A stretch of DNA of 64,000 bases from Acidobacteriota bacterium (lineage in GTDB: Bacteria > Acidobacteriota > Blastocatellia > Pyrinomonadales > Pyrinomonadaceae): contig JAFDVJ010000081.1 in the NCBI GenBank assembly GCA_018269075.1, positions 37,902 to 101,901 of the forward strand. Reading direction: 5' to 3'. The notes under the pieces are model-generated. The model was not told where the DNA came from and did not search any database. It was given only the letters and a program-made list of their open reading frames with translations. Positions 32,084 to 42,361 of the stretch are shown in pieces (the first letter of the stretch is position 1; every line of letters starts with the position of its first letter). The translations under genes were made by a program, and so were the position numbers.

Positions 32084-33271
32084 ATGATGAAGAAAATGTT
32101 GGCGGCGGCTTTTTGCGGGCTGGTTTTTTTTGTATCGATGAACGGACAGACGATGAATCAAGACGAAAGGTTTAAGGAGTTTAAGACTTATTACGAAAAG
32201 GAACTCAAAGAGAACGGCATCGTCGGGAGCAGCTTCGTTTTTCTCAAGGATCGGCGGATTCAGTTCGAGGATTTTTACGGGTCGGCGAATCTCGAAAAGA
32301 ATCAGCCGGTCGAGGAAAACACGATCTATCACTGGGCGTCGAACACCAAACCGTTTACCGGCATCGCGATTATGCAATTGCGCGACCGCGGGCTTTTGAA
32401 GCTCGACGACCCGGTCGTCAAATATCTGCCCGAGCTGCGCAAGGTTCACGATCCGTTCGGCGAGATCGACGCGATCACGATCCGGATGCTGATGAACCAC
32501 AGCGGCGGTTTTCGCAATCCGACGTTCCCGTATAAAAAAGGCAAGGATTGGGAGCCGTTCGAGCCGACCAAATATTCGCAGGTCGAGGCGATGCTGCCGT
32601 TTACCGAGATCCTGTTCAAACCCGGAAGCCGTTTCAGCTACTCGAATCTCGGGATCGTCTTCCTCGGGCAGATCATCGAGCGGCTGACCGGCGACGATTA
32701 CGAGGTTTACGTCGATAAAAACATTCTCCGGCCGCTCGAAATGTACCGCAGCTATTTCGACGCGACGCCGTATCATCTGCTGAAATACCGCTCGCACAGC
32801 TACTATCTCGAAAACGGCGTTCGCACGACCGGCCGCTTCGACGCCGATTCGGGGATCACGGTCTCGAACAGCGGTCTGAATTCGCCGCTCCCGGATATGA
32901 TCAAATACCTGAACTTTCTCGTCGGCGACGAAAGCAAAAAGGAAACATACGATCTGATCCTGAAACGCGCGTCGCTCGAAGAGATGTTCCGGCAGACGAT
33001 TCCCGCGCCGCTCGACGCCAACGGCAACGGCGGCTTTACGACCGGCGTCGGGCTCAATTTCTTTATCGACGAGCGCGACGGCGAAACCTATTACGGTCAC
33101 GGCGGCGATCAGAACGGCTTTATCAGCTACATCGAGTTCAACCCGCAGAAACGGACCGCCTCGATCCTCGTCTTCAACACGAACATCATTCTGCCCGACG
33201 GCACGCCGCCCGAAAAAGATATGGTCGCGCGTCTCCGGAAAGCCGTTCGCGTTCTGCACCGCAGTTTTTAA
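32084..33271 (+). CDS. Exported serine hydrolase, class C beta-lactamase family
   Basis: 395 residues. Signal peptide, then a beta-lactamase/transpeptidase-like fold with all three active-site elements: S-x-x-K in HWASNTKPFTGIA, Y-x-N in FSYSNLGIVF, and H-x-G in YYGHGGDQNGF replacing K-T-G. LMNHSGGFRNPTFPY is the usual class C block. Members include D-alanyl-D-alanine carboxypeptidases, esterases and true beta-lactamases; sequence alone does not separate them. Monocistronic, with a heptamer module upstream. Confidence 0.9.
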   Translation: MMKKMLAAAFCGLVFFVSMNGQTMNQDERFKEFKTYYEKELKENGIVGSSFVFLKDRRIQFEDFYGSANLEKNQPVEENTIYHWASNTKPFTGIAIMQLRDRGLLKLDDPVVKYLPELRKVHDPFGEIDAITIRMLMNHSGGFRNPTFPYKKGKDWEPFEPTKYSQVEAMLPFTEILFKPGSRFSYSNLGIVFLGQIIERLTGDDYEVYVDKNILRPLEMYRSYFDATPYHLLKYRSHSYYLENGVRTTGRFDADSGITVSNSGLNSPLPDMIKYLNFLVGDESKKETYDLILKRASLEEMFRQTIPAPLDANGNGGFTTGVGLNFFIDERDGETYYGHGGDQNGFISYIEFNPQKRTASILVFNTNIILPDGTPPEKDMVARLRKAVRVLHRSF

Positions 33272-33456
33272 TAAAACTCTTCGCGCCGCCGTATGGACGC
33301 GGATGATCTCGGGATGTTTTTTTCTGACGGCCGGGAAAGACGCCGGGAAAGGCGATCACGAGCCCGATGAGCGCCGGAAAAAAAACGTCCGGGACGATTT
33401 GCCCGAACGCTTTCGGCTGAATTCCGGCGCGCCGCTAAAACCGCCGGCGAGGCTTT

Positions 33457-33954
33457 CTAGGAAACTCCTTTCGAGGCGTCCCAGCTGCCCTGCAGTTTGC
33501 GGATCACGACGATCTGCCCGCCGTGATGCGCGTTGTGCGTATTGACGAGCGCGATCACGGTCGCCCAGCCGTCCGGGTTTTTCGGCGAAGCCGGCTCGTC
33601 GAATTTCGTTTCCGGCGCGTTTTCGAGCAGCTCGCGCCACTCGTTCATAATCGCCCGGAACTTTTCGATTTCCGCCTGCCAGCGTTCTTCCGCGACGGTT
33701 TCCGCGCCGGCGAAGGTCTCGTCGTTGGCCGCGATCGAATGAACGAACTCGCGGCCCTTGAAACGCTCGAGATAAGCGTGGTTGTAATAGTTCAGATGCG
33801 CGAGGATCTCCCAGATCGAATTGTCGAGATTGGCGGTCTTCCACGCGGCGTCGGCCGCCGACAGGTTGGCGAGCGCGTTGTCGAGCGCGACGAACCAGCC
33901 GTTTTCGTCGTAACAGGTCGTGAATTGTTCGAGCAGTATTTCTTTTTTCGTCAT
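33457..33954 (-). CDS. DinB-family protein
   Basis: 165 residues from ATG 33954; an in-frame start six codons upstream is possible. Four-helix DinB/YfiT fold with the three metal-binding His: H in EILAHLNYYNHAYLERF and the pair in VNTHNAHHGGQIVVIR. DinB proteins are putative thiol-dependent metalloenzymes; their substrates are mostly unknown. Convergent with the serine hydrolase gene; the 185-bp gap between them holds no gene. Confidence 0.87.
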   Translation of the reverse strand: MTKKEILLEQFTTCYDENGWFVALDNALANLSAADAAWKTANLDNSIWEILAHLNYYNHAYLERFKGREFVHSIAANDETFAGAETVAEERWQAEIEKFRAIMNEWRELLENAPETKFDEPASPKNPDGWATVIALVNTHNAHHGGQIVVIRKLQGSWDASKGVS

Positions 33955-34096
33955 ATCTATCAGCTTACCCAAACCGGCCGCAAAAGTAACCGCGACGATC
34001 GCGGTTTTTTCGAAATGGATGTTTCGGGATCGGGGCGAATTTGATGCTAAGGATCAAACCGCAACCATCGGCGGCCGGCGGCGTGATTGAGGCGTG

Positions 34097-34348
34097 ATGA
34101 AAGAGATCGAAAACAAAAACTTATTGATCCTGAAGGGCTTTCTGTTTCTGCTGCTGGCCGCGCTCGCGTCGCTGCTGCTGCTCGGCGAAGCGTTTTCGTG
34201 GAAAAGACTCGCGCTTTTCGCGCTCGCCGTCTGGGCGAGCTGCCGGTTTTATTATTTTATGTTCTACGTCATCGAAAAATACGTCGACGAAGGCTACAAG
34301 TTTTCGGGCGTCGCGAGCTTTGTCCGGTTCGTTCTGCGCAAACGATAA
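34097..34348 (+). CDS. Small two-helix membrane protein
   Basis: 83 residues from ATG 34097 with GAGG four nt upstream. Two hydrophobic segments (ILKGFLFLLLAALASLLLLG and LALFALAVWASCRFYYFMFY) and a basic C-terminus (SFVRFVLRKR). No family recognised. Resembles small conserved hypothetical inner-membrane proteins. Confidence 0.65.
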   Translation: MKEIENKNLLILKGFLFLLLAALASLLLLGEAFSWKRLALFALAVWASCRFYYFMFYVIEKYVDEGYKFSGVASFVRFVLRKR

Positions 34349-34384
34349 AACCGAATTTCGGCACCGGCTTATGACGAAATCAAA

Positions 34385-34617
34385 ACGAAATAGATCATAT
34401 CGCGATTGAAATATGATCTAATCCGAACGGAATATGATCTAATCCAAACGGAATATGATCTAATCCAAACGGAATACGATCTAATCCGAATTGAATATGA
34501 TCTATTCCGTTCGGAATATGACGTATTTAAAACAGAATATGACCTAATCTGAATGGAATACGATCTATTCCGGACGGAATACGTCATATCGCAGTCGGAA
34601 TACGTCATATCGCGGAC
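34385..34617. repeat. Tandem array of ~11 degenerate 21-bp units
   Basis: The unit is close to GGAATATGATCTAATCCAAA plus one C, contiguous and without spacers. Some units invert to CATATC or GTCATATCGC towards the right end. Translated, it gives an artificial seven-residue SYSVWIR repeat, so no gene is called. A second 21-bp array of different sequence lies at 59302-59491. Confidence 0.9.
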
Positions 34618-34671
34618 GCGTTTCGTCTATCTCGATCGAAAATAGTTGATTTCGATGAAGGCAGTTTGCTT

Positions 34672-34757
34672 TCGGAATAAGTGACAGGTGATATGTGAGA
34701 GCTGATAAGTCCGTTCGACCTATCACTTATCACTTATCACCTCTCACTTTTTCCGAA
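34672..34757. repeat. TTATCAC heptamer hairpin
   Basis: The left arm TTCGGAATAAGTGACAGGTG and right arm TTATCAC x3 ... TCACTTTTTCCGAA form an inverted repeat. It lies in the 391-bp leader region before the metalloprotease gene; the rest of that gap (34758-35011) has no gene. Confidence 0.8.
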
Positions 34758-35011
34758 TCGTTCTGTGGCCGGTAAAACGGCGGTCTCGATAAAAAGACGG
34801 CGTCAGCTCAGACCGTTTTTAACGGCGGCGGATTTCGGTCGATCGATTCGGCTTTCGCCCGCAAAATAATCCTTAAGTTTTTTATTTTCCTGCCGATAAG
34901 TTTCGATTAGATGATGTATCCCCAAAAAACAAGCAAAAGAGAGTGTAACTGACTGCCAAACTTCAAACTTGCAAACCCTCCGGCAAGGCTAATTTCAGGA
35001 GCTGACATACC

Positions 35012-37165
<2,154 letters not shown>

Positions 37166-37186
37166 AACCGTCGGAATCTCGGGAAA

Positions 37187-37213
37187 GAAGGCGTTTTCAC
37201 AGCGCCTTCTTTT
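37187..37213 (+). terminator. Intrinsic terminator of the M4 protease gene
   Basis: Stem GAAGGCG (37187-37193) / CGCCTTC (37203-37209) with a 9-nt loop, followed by TTTTCGTTTT. Confidence 0.8.
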
Positions 37214-37265
37214 CGTTTTAAAGTTTTCCCTGATGGCGGCTGACAATGCAATTTGGAAACGCCTT

Positions 37266-37347
37266 CGGAATAGATGAAAGATGATAGATCAGAGATGATA
37301 GATTCGGCGGGTTTTCATCCGTCATCTGTCATCTGTCATCTATTCCG
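37266..37347. repeat. AGATGAT / CATCTGT heptamer hairpin
   Basis: The left arm CGGAATAGATGAAAGATGAT and following units pair with right-arm CATCTGT units ending CTATTCCG. The remainder of the 397-bp gap to 37562 holds no gene that I can support. Confidence 0.8.
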
Positions 37348-37562
37348 GAGAATTTCGCCCGGCCTCGGAAATATTCGAACCGGATGCCGGCGATGCCGCT
37401 TTTCCAGTTCGATCCGTTCTTTTTTCAGGTTGTTTTATCGCTGACTATAAAATCCGTTGTCATTTTCGACCGCAAAAGATAAAGTTAAGAAATAAAAGCC
37501 GAAACTCGCCGCCGTTTTCCGGCATCTCAAAAACGAGTTTTTCTTAAGAGGTTATCGAACGG

Positions 37563-38228
37563 ATGAAGACGTTTTTATTATTCGCACTTTTGCTTTTGAG
37601 CTTTTTGCCGGCCGTCGCGCAGAATCACGAGTATGCGCCGCTGCAGGAAAAGGAGATCAAATACAAGGACTGGACGTATCAACAGGTCGCCGACGGCAAG
37701 GATCTGAACCTGCGCGCGGCCGTGAAGGGCAAAAAGCTCGTGATGGTCGTCTATTTCGCGCCGTGGTGTCCGAACTGGAAGCTCGAAGCGCCGGTCGCCC
37801 AGAAGCTTTACGAGAAATATAAAGCGAACGGTTTCGAGATCATCGGCGTCGGCGAATACGGCACGGTCGACGCGATGAGCGAAAGCCTGAAAAACTATAA
37901 CGTCACCTTTCCGGTCGTGTACGAATCGACTTCGCGCGACGACAAGGAAAAAACGACGCATTACGGTTACCGCAAAACGACCGGCGACAACCGCAACTGG
38001 GGCTCGCCGTGGAACATCTTTCTCGTGCCGTCGCAGCTCAAACCGAAGGGCGACGTCGTGACCGAAAAGACCTTCGTCGTCAACGGCGAGCTGATCGAGG
38101 CCGAAGCGGAAGCCTTCATCCGCGAGAAGCTCGGTCTGCCGAAGGACGAAAAAAAGCCGCAGACCACCTCGCAAAGCGGTTCGGGCGAAGTCTGCGATCC
38201 CGGCAAGACGACCTTAAAGAAGCCTTAG
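37563..38228 (+). CDS. Exported thioredoxin-fold protein with a single active-site Cys
   Basis: 221 residues. Signal peptide (FLLFALLLLSFLPAVAQ), then a TlpA/redoxin-like domain: VMVVYFAPWCPNWKLEAPVA, FEIIGVGEYGTVDAMSESLK, TFPVVYESTS. The redox motif, normally W-C-x-x-C, reads W-C-P-N-W, so only one cysteine remains; the only other Cys is near the C-terminus (GEVCDPGKTTL). A disulphide exchange role through a distal Cys, or a non-redox role, is possible. Ribosome site AGAGG. Followed by a MITE-core palindrome. Confidence 0.82.
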   Translation: MKTFLLFALLLLSFLPAVAQNHEYAPLQEKEIKYKDWTYQQVADGKDLNLRAAVKGKKLVMVVYFAPWCPNWKLEAPVAQKLYEKYKANGFEIIGVGEYGTVDAMSESLKNYNVTFPVVYESTSRDDKEKTTHYGYRKTTGDNRNWGSPWNIFLVPSQLKPKGDVVTEKTFVVNGELIEAEAEAFIREKLGLPKDEKKPQTTSQSGSGEVCDPGKTTLKKP

Positions 38229-38272
38229 AGTCTGTTTAAATTTATAGCTTGAGGCCGCGAACGCTTTTAACC

Positions 38273-38334
38273 GATCGACTAAAAACACTAAAAACACTAA
38301 AAATATTTCGTGTTTTTAGTGTTTTTAGTCGATC
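38273..38334. mobile_element. MITE-core palindrome, copy 4 (ends diverged)
   Basis: GATCGACTAAAAACACTAAA and its inverted partner ending TTTTTAGTCGATC around ATATTTCG. The core matches copies 1 and 2, and the left flank (TTATAGCTTGAGGCCGCGAA) is a diverged form of their GAGCGTTAAACC region. No clear terminal repeats remain. Confidence 0.55.
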
Positions 38335-38440
38335 AAAAAATTCCTGCTCGCCGTTCGGACGGTTGATTGATTCAACCGATTTATTTCCTCGAATCGACCG
38401 AATCTGTTTTTCACAAAGCATCCGGTGAAGCTCGAAAATC

Positions 38441-38974
38441 TTACGGAAGCGCGGTCAGCGTGTCGGCGAGCTTTTCGACGACGGTCAGCAGCGGGCGGCC
38501 CGATTCGCTGAACTGGCCGCCGATCGCGAGATCTTCCGATTGGTTGCAGAGCTCGGTGATTCCCTCGATCGACAGCACGTACGTTTTGAGCGACGGCTTC
38601 GAACGGAAAAGTGTTTCGAGCTCGGCGAGGCCGGCCTTCAGGTTGCGGATGCCGCTGACGACCGTCTGCTTGTAGTTGTTGTTCTTATCGATGATCGCCT
38701 TCGTCAGCTTGCCGGTCTTCGCTTCCTTGTCGGTCGCTTCGATGCCCTGCGCGATGCCGCCGAGAACGTAGATGAACTTGGTCACGTTCTTGATCTGAAT
38801 CGAAACCTTTTCGGCCGCCTGCTTGACTTCGAGCGTATTGGTCGCGGCCGCGGTCGTCGTCGTCGTCTTTTTCGTGACCGGTTTTTTCTTCTGCGCTTCG
38901 GCCGAAACCGTCAGCGTCAGCACCATTGCCAGAACCATTAAAACAACTCTCGATAAGTTTTTGTTAATTTTCAT
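38441..38974 (-). CDS. Exported hypothetical protein
   Basis: 177 residues. Signal peptide (VVLMVLAMVLTLTVSAEAQ), a Lys/Thr/Ala linker (KKKPVTKKTTTTTAAATNTL), then a helical domain with amphipathic stretches (KQAAEKVSIQIKNVTKFIYV, GIRNLKAGLAELETLFRSKP). No recognised family or catalytic motif. Probably a periplasmic helical-bundle protein. Confidence 0.75.
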   Translation of the reverse strand: MKINKNLSRVVLMVLAMVLTLTVSAEAQKKKPVTKKTTTTTAAATNTLEVKQAAEKVSIQIKNVTKFIYVLGGIAQGIEATDKEAKTGKLTKAIIDKNNNYKQTVVSGIRNLKAGLAELETLFRSKPSLKTYVLSIEGITELCNQSEDLAIGGQFSESGRPLLTVVEKLADTLTALP

Positions 38975-39065
38975 ATAATCTTGTTTTCAACCGAAAACTA
39001 TGTCTTGATATTTTGTGTCTAACCCGGATAATTTCACGAAAAACAAAAATTGTCCGGTTTGTAGA

Positions 39066-39099
39066 AAATCCGAAATCCGAAATCCGAAATCCGAAATCG
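39066..39099. repeat. AATCCGA heptamer array
   Basis: Four to five units on the left flank of lipB, 50 bp before its ATG. Solo arm. Confidence 0.85.
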
Positions 39100-39149
39100 G
39101 TTTGGTTGCCGGATAGAAATTTTATCCGTAAAATTTTATCATAAGAAAG

Positions 39150-39812
39150 ATGCTAAAAAGGGTTTTGGAAGTTCGCCGTCTCGGTCGAATCGGGTATGCC
39201 GAAGCGCTGGCGCTGCAAAAAAAGCTCGAAGCGGAGGTGATCGCCGAACGAAAACGCGATTATCTGCTGCTGCTCGAACATCCGCACACCTACACGATCG
39301 GGCGGCGCGCCGATCACAGCGGCGTGCTCGCGACGGCCGAAATCCTGAAAACGCTCGGCGCCGAAGTCTTCGAGATCGACCGCGGCGGCAAGGTCACGTA
39401 TCACGGCCTCGGCCAGCTCGTCGGCTATCCGATCGTCAATCTGAGCTCGTTTAAGGAAGACGTCCACCTGTACGTGCGAAATCTCGAAGAGGTCTTGATC
39501 CGGACGATGAGCGATTTCGGGATCGACGCGTTTCGGATCGAGGGGCTGACGGGCGTTCATACCAAAGACGGCAAGGTCGCGGCGATCGGCGTCCATCTCA
39601 AACGCTGGGTGACGACGCACGGCTTCGCGCTCAACGTCAACACGGATCTCGGTTATTTCAACTGGATCATCGCCTGCGAGGGCGAGCCCGTGACGTCGAT
39701 GGAGCGGCTGCTCGGCCGCGAGCTCGAATTAAGCGAAGTCGAAGACCGGATCATCGAAAATTTCGCCGCCGTCTTCGAATTCGCCGCCGCGGCGCTAAGT
39801 TTAGGAAGTTAG
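39150..39812 (+). CDS. lipB: Lipoyl(octanoyl) transferase LipB
   Basis: 220 residues. BPL/LplA/LipB fold with family motifs: LLEHPHTYTIGRRAD, RGGKVTYHGLGQLVGYPIVN, the catalytic Lys in GVHLKRWVTTHGFALNVN, and the catalytic Cys in WIIACEGEPVTSM. Transfers octanoyl from acyl-ACP to lipoyl domains of 2-oxoacid dehydrogenases. No lipA in the window. The last residues (LSLGS) and the stop codon are encoded by a following AGGAAGTT repeat array, so the repeat has probably replaced the original 3' end. Confidence 0.95.
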   Translation: MLKRVLEVRRLGRIGYAEALALQKKLEAEVIAERKRDYLLLLEHPHTYTIGRRADHSGVLATAEILKTLGAEVFEIDRGGKVTYHGLGQLVGYPIVNLSSFKEDVHLYVRNLEEVLIRTMSDFGIDAFRIEGLTGVHTKDGKVAAIGVHLKRWVTTHGFALNVNTDLGYFNWIIACEGEPVTSMERLLGRELELSEVEDRIIENFAAVFEFAAAALSLGS

Positions 39813-39844
39813 GGAAGTTTAGGAAGTTAGGGAAGTTAGGGAAA
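39797..39844 (+). repeat. AGGAAGTT array overlapping the lipB 3' end
   Basis: Five copies of an 8-9 bp AGGAAGTT(T)/AGGGAAGTT unit. It supplies the lipB stop codon. Related to the array at 12113. Confidence 0.85.
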
Positions 39845-39881
39845 GCGATTTTCGATTGAAAGATGGGCTGTTCGGATCGAA

Positions 39882-39919
39882 AAATCCGAAATCCGAAATC
39901 CGAAATCCGAAATCCGAAT
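39882..39919. repeat. AATCCGA heptamer array abutting a start codon
   Basis: Five AATCCGA units ending six nt before the ATG at 39926, occupying the Shine-Dalgarno position. Confidence 0.85.
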
Positions 39920-39925
39920 TAAGCT

Positions 39926-40882
39926 ATGAAACTTAAAACATTATCGATCGCGGCCGTCGTCTTGGCCGCACTGACCGCCTGTACGAACAAGGCGACGAAC
40001 GAACAGACGAATGCGAACGCGGCGAACGCCAATTCGGCCAGCGCGCCGGCGGTCCAGAACCTGTCGGAAATTCCGCGGCCGCAGAAAATTTCGGAGATGA
40101 TGGTTCAGCGCGGCGATCAGGACAAGGCGCTGCCGCTGATCCGCATCGTCGAGCCGAAGGCGAACTCGACCGTCAATTCCTCGACCGTCAAGGTCAGGCT
40201 CGAGCTCGACGGCGATCTCAAGGGCTACAAGCCGATGAAGGATATGGCGACCGGGATGGGCAATCACATCCACGTGATTCTCGACAATCAGCCGTACGAG
40301 GCCTATTACAACCTCGACCAGGATTTCGAGCTCCGCAACGTCTCGGACGGCGAGCATCTGCTGCGCGTCTTCCCGTCGCGGCCGTGGCACGAGAGCTTTA
40401 AGAACGACGGCGCGTTTCAGATGGTCAAATTCACGGTCAAAAACGGCGGCGCGGACACGACCAAACCGGCGACGACCAATTCCGGCCAGACCGTCGCCAA
40501 CGCCAATTCGAACGCGAACACGGCGGCCGCGCCCGAGGGCAAGGATATGCAGCCGTCGACGGCCGGGACGATCGACCCGGAAAAACCGCTGCTCACCTAC
40601 AGCCGTCCGAAAGGCGAATACAAGGGCGCCGACACCGACGCCGTGATGATCGATTTCTGGCTCGCCAACGCGCGGCTCAAGGACGGCGGCGGCGATTACC
40701 GCGTGCGCTATTCGGTCGACGGCGGCGAGCCGCAGTATCTCGACAAATGGGAGCCGATCTGGCTGACGGGCTGGGCGGCCGGCAAACATAAGATCAAGCT
40801 CGAGCTCGTCAGCAAAAACGGAAATCCGGTCGAAAACGGCGGCTACAACGCGACCGAACGCGAGATCACGATCACGAAATAA
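39926..40882 (+). CDS. Lipoprotein, hypothetical
   Basis: 318 residues. Lipobox LTAC at residues ~16-19 (VVLAALTACTNKATNEQ), then an Asn/Ala-rich linker. Two Ig-like beta domains follow, the first with PLIRIVEPKANSTVNSSTVK and ATGMGNHIHVILDNQPYEAY ... DGEHLLRVFPSRPWHESFKN, the second with YRVRYSVDGGEPQYLDKW ... WAAGKHKIKLELV. No catalytic motif recognised. Anchored outer-envelope protein. No Shine-Dalgarno: the start follows a heptamer array. Confidence 0.8.
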   Translation: MKLKTLSIAAVVLAALTACTNKATNEQTNANAANANSASAPAVQNLSEIPRPQKISEMMVQRGDQDKALPLIRIVEPKANSTVNSSTVKVRLELDGDLKGYKPMKDMATGMGNHIHVILDNQPYEAYYNLDQDFELRNVSDGEHLLRVFPSRPWHESFKNDGAFQMVKFTVKNGGADTTKPATTNSGQTVANANSNANTAAAPEGKDMQPSTAGTIDPEKPLLTYSRPKGEYKGADTDAVMIDFWLANARLKDGGGDYRVRYSVDGGEPQYLDKWEPIWLTGWAAGKHKIKLELVSKNGNPVENGGYNATEREITITK

Positions 40883-40916
40883 CCGGCGGTTTACCGGATT
40901 AATTCAAAAAACGGAT

Positions 40917-40945
40917 CGGAGTCCGGAAGTCTGATTCCGGCTCCG
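40917..40945 (+). terminator. Intrinsic terminator after the 39926 lipoprotein gene
   Basis: CGGAGTCCGGAA / TTCCGGCTCCG hairpin with one bulge and a 6-nt loop. A run of six T follows after ~15 nt, so termination may be imperfect. Confidence 0.55.
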
Positions 40946-40980
40946 ACTTGCAGTCGAACATTTTTTACTTTACTCTCACT

Positions 40981-41124
40981 TAATCTGAGTTCTGAGTCTT
41001 AAGTCTTCAGTCTTGAGCCGGTTGTCGGTCGCGGAGAAAACGAATTAATCCGTCAGGAGTCAAGCGCCGACAAAGACTCAAGACCAAAGACTCAAGACTG
41101 AAGACTCGGGACTCAAGACTTAAT
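40981..41124. repeat. GTCTTGA/TCAAGAC heptamer-armed palindrome
   Basis: Left arm with GAGTCTTAAGTCTTCAGTCT units (40988-41018), a ~50-bp core, and right arm AAGACTCAAGACCAAAGACT and further units (41072-41120). Confidence 0.85.
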
Positions 41125-41157
41125 TTAATATAATTTTACTGGAGTTTTTTTTAAGAT

Positions 41158-41892
41158 ATGCGACGTGATACGACATCGTGGTTCAGCCATAATCTCGGAA
41201 TGGATATGCCGCTCGTGGCCTACGGGCACGCCGGCTACCCGCTTTTGATGTTTCCGACGGCGGCCGCCGATTATCTCGAATACGAAAGATTTCATCTGAT
41301 CGACGCGATCAGCTATTTTCTCGAAAACGGCCTGATTCGCGCCTATTCGATCAATTCGGTCAACAAGTACAGCCTGCTCAACCGCGAATCGCATCCCGGC
41401 TGGAAGGTCGAGATGCTGACGCGCTACGACCGCTACATTCAGGAAGAGGTGCTGCCGCTGATCCGCAACGAATGCGGTCAGGACGCGCGGCCGCTGACGA
41501 CCGGCGCGTCGCTCGGCGCGCTGCTCGCGGTCAACACCTATTTCAAGCATTCGGACAATTTTCGCGGGACGATCGCGATGAGCGGCAGCTACGACATCTA
41601 CAGCTATCTGGAAAGTTATTACGACGAAAACGTCTATTACAACAACCCGATGATGTATCTGAAAAACCTCAACGACGACTATCATCTGCCGAGATTGAGA
41701 CAGGCGGATTCGATCGTCATCGTGACCGGCCAGGGCAACTACGAAGCGCCCGACCGGAGCCGCGACCTGTCGAACGTCCTCCATTCGAAAGGCATCCCGC
41801 ACCTGCTCGAAATCTGGGGCCGCGACGTCGCGCACGACTGGGTCTGGTGGCGCAAGATGCTGCCGCATTATCTCGGAAAATTTCTCGGTTAA
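41158..41892 (+). CDS. Esterase-family alpha/beta hydrolase
   Basis: 244 residues, no signal peptide. Esterase D-like fold: YGHAGYPLLMFPTAAADYLE, the nucleophile elbow TTGASLGALLAVNTYF, the acid in VTGQGNYEAPDRS, and the catalytic His in GRDVAHDWVWWRKMLPHYLG. These are the blocks of the small esterase family related to S-formylglutathione hydrolase and antigen-85-like enzymes. Substrate unknown. A GGAG site lies 13 nt upstream. Alone between two GTCTTGA repeat elements. Confidence 0.85.
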   Translation: MRRDTTSWFSHNLGMDMPLVAYGHAGYPLLMFPTAAADYLEYERFHLIDAISYFLENGLIRAYSINSVNKYSLLNRESHPGWKVEMLTRYDRYIQEEVLPLIRNECGQDARPLTTGASLGALLAVNTYFKHSDNFRGTIAMSGSYDIYSYLESYYDENVYYNNPMMYLKNLNDDYHLPRLRQADSIVIVTGQGNYEAPDRSRDLSNVLHSKGIPHLLEIWGRDVAHDWVWWRKMLPHYLGKFLG

Positions 41893-42030
41893 TTTGAGTC
41901 TTGAGTCGGTAGTCCTGAGTCTTAAGTCGGTTTTCGATTTCGCGGGTTTTCCGTTTCAGCCAAAGATTTTGTCGAAAAAAGCCGCCGGTATAACGAAATC
42001 GGAACGGCCGCCAAAAGACTTAAGACTCAA
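41893..42030. repeat. GTCTTGA heptamer-armed palindrome
   Basis: Begins directly after the esterase stop (GAGTCTTGAGTCGGTAGTCC ...), with right-arm AAGACTTAAGACTCAAGACT at 42012-42034 and a ~65-bp core. The gap to 42361 also holds MITE copy 3 and a terminator, no gene. Confidence 0.8.
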
Positions 42031-42061
42031 GACTTCCGACTTTTGTTTTTCAACTCGTACC

Positions 42062-42262
42062 AGGTTGTCGAAAAAAACAGAGGAATTATCGGCTTAACCG
42101 CCTTTGATCGAATGATCGTTCGAATGGCGAACGTTGGTTTAACTGTCCACGAAAGACACTAAAAACACTAAATGATTTCGTGTTTTTAGTGGATAGTCAA
42201 ACCGGCGAACGCATCCTGAAACCGCCTCTTTTTCCAACCGGTTTCGTCGCCGTCTTTACTGC
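42062..42262. mobile_element. MITE-like element, copy 3 (diverged ends)
   Basis: The core GACACTAAAAACACTAAAT / TTTCGTGTTTTTAGTGG (42152-42191) and the left block GGCGAACGTTGGTTTAACTG match copies 1 and 2. The right end (TTTTTCCAACCGGTTTCGTC) is a diverged form of their terminal repeat. Boundaries approximate. Confidence 0.5.
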
Positions 42263-42306
42263 AGCCTGATATCAGGACTCGGATTCGGTGAAAGCCGCTT
42301 CCGCGC

Positions 42307-42345
42307 AAAAAAAGAGGGATGAAAAAATCTTCATCCCTCTTTTTT
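42307..42345 (-). terminator. Intrinsic terminator of the mre-rod-PBP operon
   Basis: On the minus strand, AGAGGGATGAA / TTCATCCCTCT (full arms AAAAAAGAGGGATGAA) with a 6-nt loop and a T-rich tail, 17 nt after the PBP1A stop codon. Confidence 0.88.
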
Positions 42346-42361
42346 CGGTTTTTCCCGCAAA

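Noticed and set aside
33303..33545. 80-residue frame between the serine hydrolase and DinB genes
   Set aside because: Overlaps the DinB coding end antisense, is Arg-rich and has no family features.
34369..34608. 79-residue minus-strand frame with SYSVWIR repeats
   Set aside because: Product of translating a 21-bp DNA repeat; no ribosome site and no non-repeat sequence.
34385..34617. CRISPR array
   Set aside because: The 21-bp units are contiguous with no unique spacers and no cas genes are nearby; the same holds for 59302-59491.
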